Position numbers and translations under genes: made by a program
Shown here: positions 61,011 through 64,000 of the stretch, in pieces
Layout of the letters: every line of letters starts with the position of its first letter
Numbering within the stretch: position 1 is the first letter of the stretch
From: Phyllobacterium zundukense
Lineage (GTDB): Bacteria; Pseudomonadota; Alphaproteobacteria; Rhizobiales; Rhizobiaceae
NCBI RefSeq assembly: GCF_025452195.1
Contig: NZ_CP104973.1
Location: 1,364,001 to 1,428,000 of the forward strand
DNA: 64,000 nt
Direction: 5' to 3'
The notes under the pieces: generated by a model
The model's database searches: none
The model's input: the letters and a program-made list of their open reading frames with translations, nothing else
What the model was told of the DNA's origin: nothing

Positions 61011-61175
61011 CTAAGCGCGGCGTATAATACTGGCGATCAATGAGATCAGCAGCAGCGCCAGGAACACATAGAAAATGATCTGGGCGATGCCCGCCGAGGC
61101 ACCGGCAATACCGCCGAACCCTAACGCTCCTGCCACAAGTGCTATGATCAGAAAAATTACAGCATAATAAAGCAT
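61011..61175 (-). CDS. DUF1328 small membrane protein
   Basis: A 54-residue protein starting [20 protein letters not shown] and continuing [20 protein letters not shown], with a basic end (SIIRRA). Two hydrophobic helices linked by a Gly/Ala turn match the DUF1328/YtjA family, common in proteobacteria and often stress-linked. AGGGAG lies 7 bases before the ATG. It is next to the general stress genes, which is suggestive but not proof of shared control. Confidence 0.9.
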   Translation of the reverse strand: MLYYAVIFLIIALVAGALGFGGIAGASAGIAQIIFYVFLALLLISLIASIIRRA

Positions 61176-61251
61176 TTATCATCTCCCTGTCTTGTCGGAT
61201 TCAAAACGGGCAAGACGCCGTTTTGTTCCCGAGGCAGGAGGTTAACCCGCT

Positions 61252-62046
61252 CTATGCTTTGGCTTTGCTGCTTTCTTTGAAGAACAGTGCCTGGGTGATT
61301 AATGCCTTCACCATATCAGGGTTGAACGGTTTGGTAACAAGGAATGTGGGTTCCGGCCGTTCTCCTGTCAGCAACCTTTCGGGGAAGGCGGTGATGAAAA
61401 TAACAGGAACCGCATCCTGGCTGAGAATGTTGTTCACCGCGTCGATACCGGAGCTTCCGTCTGCAAGCTGGATATCTGCCAGAATCATGCTCGGATGGGT
61501 GGCGGAGTAAATCTTGAGCGCCTCGTCGCGCGTGCGCGCAATGCCGACTACGCGGTGCCCGAGCGTCTGGACCATGTGCTCGATATCCATGGCGATCAGA
61601 GGTTCGTCCTCAATGATCAGAATGTCGGTTGCGATCTGTTTTGAAATGCCGACGGATGCTTCATCCAACAGCCCGTAAAGTTCGCTATCCGTCACTTCTA
61701 GAATTTCCATCGTCTCTGACTGGCTGAAACCTTCAAGGCTGATCAGCAAGAAGGCCTGGCGGGCTTTCGGCGCGATGGCAGTAAGGTTGGCCGCTGCGTG
61801 TCGCTCCCAGCCGAACTCGGATTTCAGTTCGAGAGGGCGAACATTGACGGAGTTGAAATGTTTGATCAGCAGCTTGTAGAGGCTGGCACGATCGGATCCT
61901 GTTTGAGGGAAAAGGGAAACGTCAGTGATGAGAATTTCAAGCGTCGCCGCGACATAGGCGTCGCCGGAAGATTGCGAGCCGGTGATAGCGCGAGCGAAAC
62001 GGCGAAGATATGGCAGATGAGGGGCTATCCGGGTGGACAATGACAT
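61252..62046 (-). CDS. phyR: General stress response regulator PhyR
   Basis: A 264-residue response regulator with an N-terminal sigma-factor-like domain (about 1-135, mimicking EcfG) and a C-terminal receiver. The acid pocket is in ILIIEDEPLIAMD, the phosphorylated Asp is Asp191 (SMILADIQLADGSSG), and Lys239 is in LVTKPF. When phosphorylated it binds NepR and frees EcfG. The ATG at 62046 matches the family; the open frame upstream does not. It is divergent from nepR-ecfG. Confidence 0.96.
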   Translation of the reverse strand: MSLSTRIAPHLPYLRRFARAITGSQSSGDAYVAATLEILITDVSLFPQTGSDRASLYKLLIKHFNSVNVRPLELKSEFGWERHAAANLTAIAPKARQAFLLISLEGFSQSETMEILEVTDSELYGLLDEASVGISKQIATDILIIEDEPLIAMDIEHMVQTLGHRVVGIARTRDEALKIYSATHPSMILADIQLADGSSGIDAVNNILSQDAVPVIFITAFPERLLTGERPEPTFLVTKPFNPDMVKALITQALFFKESSKAKA

Positions 62047-62100
62047 TATAGTGATTTCCCTGTTTCGGGTGGGGTATGAGGCGTGGTGAGTTCCTTCCTG

Positions 62101-62157
62101 AAACACTTTCGCAAAAAAAAGTTCCCTGTAACGGAACTTTCTTCTTTGTCAGGAATT
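62101..62157. promoter_or_regulatory. Back-to-back EcfG-type promoters of phyR and nepR-ecfG
   Basis: GTTCC (62121-62125) and GGAAC (62133-62137) are inverted with 7 bases between. On the plus strand GGAAC-N18-TT ends at 62157; on the minus strand GGAAC-N18-TT ends at 62101. Both fit the rhizobial EcfG/RpoE2 consensus GGAAC-N18/19-TT. Predicted starts lie about 65 bases before nepR and 45 bases before phyR. Confidence 0.65.
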
Positions 62158-62229
62158 GTCATCATTAATGTGCCTTGGGTACAGGCTCTATTCATACTAC
62201 AGCGACGAACCACCAGCAAAGATCAGACA

Positions 62230-62433
62230 ATGAACGCCAAAAAGAACTCTATTGACGCTCCTGAAAAGGTGCGAGTTCGCCGCCGCGACATCAAGAATGC
62301 TGAAACAGAAATTGGTCTGAAGTTACGCGCGCTTTACGCATCGGTGCAGGAGGAAGAAATACCGGCTCGTTTTCTCGATCTTCTTGAAAAGCTTGATGAG
62401 GCTGAACGCAATCATACGCAATCATCCAAATAA
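62230..62433 (+). CDS. nepR: Anti-sigma factor NepR
   Basis: A 67-residue protein that holds EcfG inactive until phosphorylated PhyR removes it. The family core is IGLKLRALYASVQEEEIPAR then FLDLLEKLDEAE, preceded by a basic N-terminus. The ATG at 62230 is chosen because the sequence upstream is not conserved-looking and overlaps the promoter region. It precedes ecfG by 11 bases. Confidence 0.93.
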   Translation: MNAKKNSIDAPEKVRVRRRDIKNAETEIGLKLRALYASVQEEEIPARFLDLLEKLDEAERNHTQSSK

Positions 62434-62444
62434 CAGGCTGTTGA

Positions 62445-62996
62445 ATGGTACATGAATCTGCCGACTTCAAGAGAGATTTGATTGCTGCCTTGCCGAAACT
62501 GCGAGCATTTGCAGTGTCACTGATCGGTAATCCGGACAGGGCGGATGACCTTGTGCAGGATACGATTATGAAAGCATGGGCCAAACAGGATTCGTTCGAG
62601 CCCGGCACCAATATCAAGGCTTGGCTGTTTACGATCTTACGCAACGAATTCTACAGTCAGATGCGCAAGCGCGGGCGTGAGGTCCAAGATTCCGATGGGA
62701 TATTTACGGAGCAGTTGTCCGTTCATCCGGCACAATATGGCTCGCTTGACCTGCAGGATTTTCGCAAGGCGCTCGAAAAACTACCCGACGATCAGCGTGA
62801 AGCGATCATACTGGTCGGAGCTTCGGGCTTTTCCTACGAGGAGGCTGCCGAAATCTGCGAGTGCGCCGTCGGAACGATCAAAAGCCGCGTGAGCCGCGCC
62901 AGAACTCGTCTGCAAGAATTGCTCGAGATTCAGGGAGAGGTGGACTACGGTCCTGATTCGATTGCGACGCAAGTCACCTCAAACAAGTTCGCCTGA
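62445..62996 (+). CDS. ecfG: ECF sigma factor EcfG
   Basis: A 183-residue ECF15-type sigma factor. Region 2 shows RADDLVQDTIMKAWAKQDSF and NIKAWLFTILRNEFYSQMRK; region 4 shows ALEKLPDDQREAIILVGASG, FSYEEAAEICECAVGTIKSR and VSRARTRLQELL. It directs the general stress regulon of alphaproteobacteria from GGAAC-type promoters. It follows nepR in one operon. Confidence 0.95.
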   Translation: MVHESADFKRDLIAALPKLRAFAVSLIGNPDRADDLVQDTIMKAWAKQDSFEPGTNIKAWLFTILRNEFYSQMRKRGREVQDSDGIFTEQLSVHPAQYGSLDLQDFRKALEKLPDDQREAIILVGASGFSYEEAAEICECAVGTIKSRVSRARTRLQELLEIQGEVDYGPDSIATQVTSNKFA

Positions 62997-63177
62997 GCAC
63001 GACCCTTGCATTTGCGTCAGTCGACAGGCTTAGGCACCGTCGGCAGATCAAACGGCTCACCCCACCAAGAACCACCCAACGGATGCAAATTCCTGATGCA
63101 GGACAATTCTGGATCGCCGGGTTTGCCGGGCACGCTCCGACCATATATCAAAGGTATCTCGAACATACGGAGGGTAC

Positions 63178-63210
63178 ATGGTTTGTCGTGGTGGCGCAGA
63201 ATTGTCATGA
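63178..63210 (+). CDS. 10-codon leader ORF before the histidine kinase
   Basis: CGGAGGGTAC precedes ATG 63178. The ORF encodes MVCRGGAELS and its TGA overlaps the kinase start as ATGA. The kinase itself has no ribosome site close to its ATG, so translational coupling through this leader is likely. It may have no function beyond that. Confidence 0.45.
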   Translation: MVCRGGAELS

Positions 63211-64000
63211 GCTTTTCACAGAGGCCGCTGAGAGGCTTGGCGATCGTACTTTCACTCGGCATGATTATCGGTTCGGCCGGCTCAACGATTATCCTCGCGC
63301 GCAGTGTCAACAATCAGATCGACGATATCCTCGCGACCTACAGGGTGCGCGAACAGGCGTATGTTTCGCTGTCACTGATGGCCGAGGCTCACAACAGTCA
63401 ACGCGGGTTCATCTTGACGCAGAGTGCCCCGCTACTCGATCAATATCGGAACGTAACCGCCCGGCTCGACGAGAGCCTCAACACGCTTACGGAAATGACC
63501 AAGGGAAATCCGCGGCAGCAGGCTACGGCGACTCGAATCCGTGATCTGGCGAAAGCAAAACAGAGAAACGTGGATGCGGCAATTTCGTTGGCACTTGCAG
63601 GGATGAATACGCAAGCTGCCCGTGCGTCCCTCGGATCAAACTTCGGCGTTGGTCAACTCGATGAAATCAACAAAACTGTCGACAGCTTTCTCGCAGAAGA
63701 AGATCGAAGGCTGATTGAACGAAACATTGCTGTGGATCGAATGAGAAGCTGGCTAACTATCGCCGCGCTCTCGTCCCTTGGGGGTGCCTTGATTCTGGCT
63801 GTCATTCTTGCGAACCGCACCAGGCGTTATGTACGGAAGCTGACCGAGGGACAGTCATTGCTTCTTTCAGAAAAAACGATTCTGGAAAGCATGGTCCAGG
63901 ACCGGACGGCGGAACTTGAAAAAGCCATGCTCTTGGCAAAACGGGAGCGGGCACGCGTGGAAACACTGCTGCAGGATTCCGACCATCGTATAGGAAATTC
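63207..64000 (+). CDS. CHASE3-type sensor histidine kinase, 3' truncated
   Basis: The window ends inside this gene after about 264 codons. Seen are a first membrane helix (about 9-31: LAIVLSLGMIIGSAGSTIIL), a CHASE3 periplasmic domain (AEAHNSQRGFILTQSA is typical), a second helix near 187-207 (LTIAALSSLGGALILAVILA), a coiled-coil linker, and the start of an HWE/HisKA_2 H-box (LLQDSDHRIGN). Position next to ecfG and kinase type make it a likely input kinase for PhyR. A minus-strand ORF at 63017-63166 in the gap before it was judged non-coding. Confidence 0.88.
   Translation, partial: MSFSQRPLRGLAIVLSLGMIIGSAGSTIILARSVNNQIDDILATYRVREQAYVSLSLMAEAHNSQRGFILTQSAPLLDQYRNVTARLDESLNTLTEMTKGNPRQQATATRIRDLAKAKQRNVDAAISLALAGMNTQAARASLGSNFGVGQLDEINKTVDSFLAEEDRRLIERNIAVDRMRSWLTIAALSSLGGALILAVILANRTRRYVRKLTEGQSLLLSEKTILESMVQDRTAELEKAMLLAKRERARVETLLQDSDHRIGN

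Noticed and set aside
63017..63166. Minus-strand ORF of 49 codons ending in HPLGGSWWGEPFDLP
   Set aside because: The C-terminal sequence looks slightly protein-like, but there is no ribosome site and no recognisable family; a conservation search would be needed.

Overview
The window looks like a chromosomal segment of an alphaproteobacterium of the order Hyphomicrobiales (Rhizobiales), probably near Phyllobacteriaceae/Brucellaceae. Four things point there: a 180-kDa-type NAD-glutamate dehydrogenase; the run htpX-rsmB-heparinase-like gene-purH; an atpHAGDC operon whose beta subunit carries an Ala/Lys/Pro-rich N-terminal extension of the Brucella/Ochrobactrum type; and the general stress module phyR/nepR/ecfG with an adjacent histidine kinase. 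No rRNA, tRNA, CRISPR array, transposase or integrase gene was seen. The species cannot be fixed from the sequence alone.

Layout. 1-7.6 kb: two TPM-domain envelope proteins (the first cut by the window edge), gdhB and a UMF1-type MFS carrier. 7.6-17.7 kb: a mostly minus-strand block (purH, MFS carrier, aldo/keto reductase, heparinase-like protein, RsmB-like rRNA methyltransferase, HtpX), then a divergent SdhAF4-like assembly factor and a MATE pump. 17.8-20.2 kb: a RelE/HigB-type toxin gene broken by an amber codon beside its intact antitoxin, a minus-strand small transcript candidate with a near-perfect Shine-Dalgarno sequence, cfa, and a 35-bp-arm inverted repeat. 20.2-28.2 kb: acs, an M15-like peptidase, a YggS homologue, leuS-lptE, and a RecF-like AAA ATPase where relatives usually carry holA. 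28.3-32.2 kb: a sulfonate-use operon ssuADCB. 32.2-41.1 kb: transaldolase, priA, a small membrane protein and the F1 ATPase operon. 41.2-44.2 kb: small hypothetical genes, a PhyH-type dioxygenase and a frameshifted diguanylate cyclase.

44.2-53.0 kb is a carbohydrate locus arranged as two divergent operons. One holds a cupin-type phosphoglucose isomerase, an unusual shikimate-dehydrogenase-like oxidoreductase and an RpiR-family regulator. The other holds a complete ABC importer and an FGGY kinase. The shared intergenic region carries two related dyad sequences and a 20-codon leader ORF coupled to the first permease. This is the best candidate here for an undescribed pathway: import, oxidation or reduction, phosphorylation and isomerisation of an unidentified sugar or polyol, probably controlled by the RpiR protein.

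53.0-61.2 kb: an alpha/beta hydrolase, RppH, a divergent polysaccharide deacetylase, CtpA, an EnvC-like LytM protein, two convergent glycosyltransferases, and a 54-residue DUF1328 membrane protein. 61.2-64.0 kb: the general stress response module. phyR and nepR-ecfG diverge from a short region with two back-to-back GGAAC boxes, which suggests autoregulation by EcfG. The kinase downstream of ecfG is cut by the window end just after its H-box and starts by ATGA overlap with a 10-codon leader ORF.
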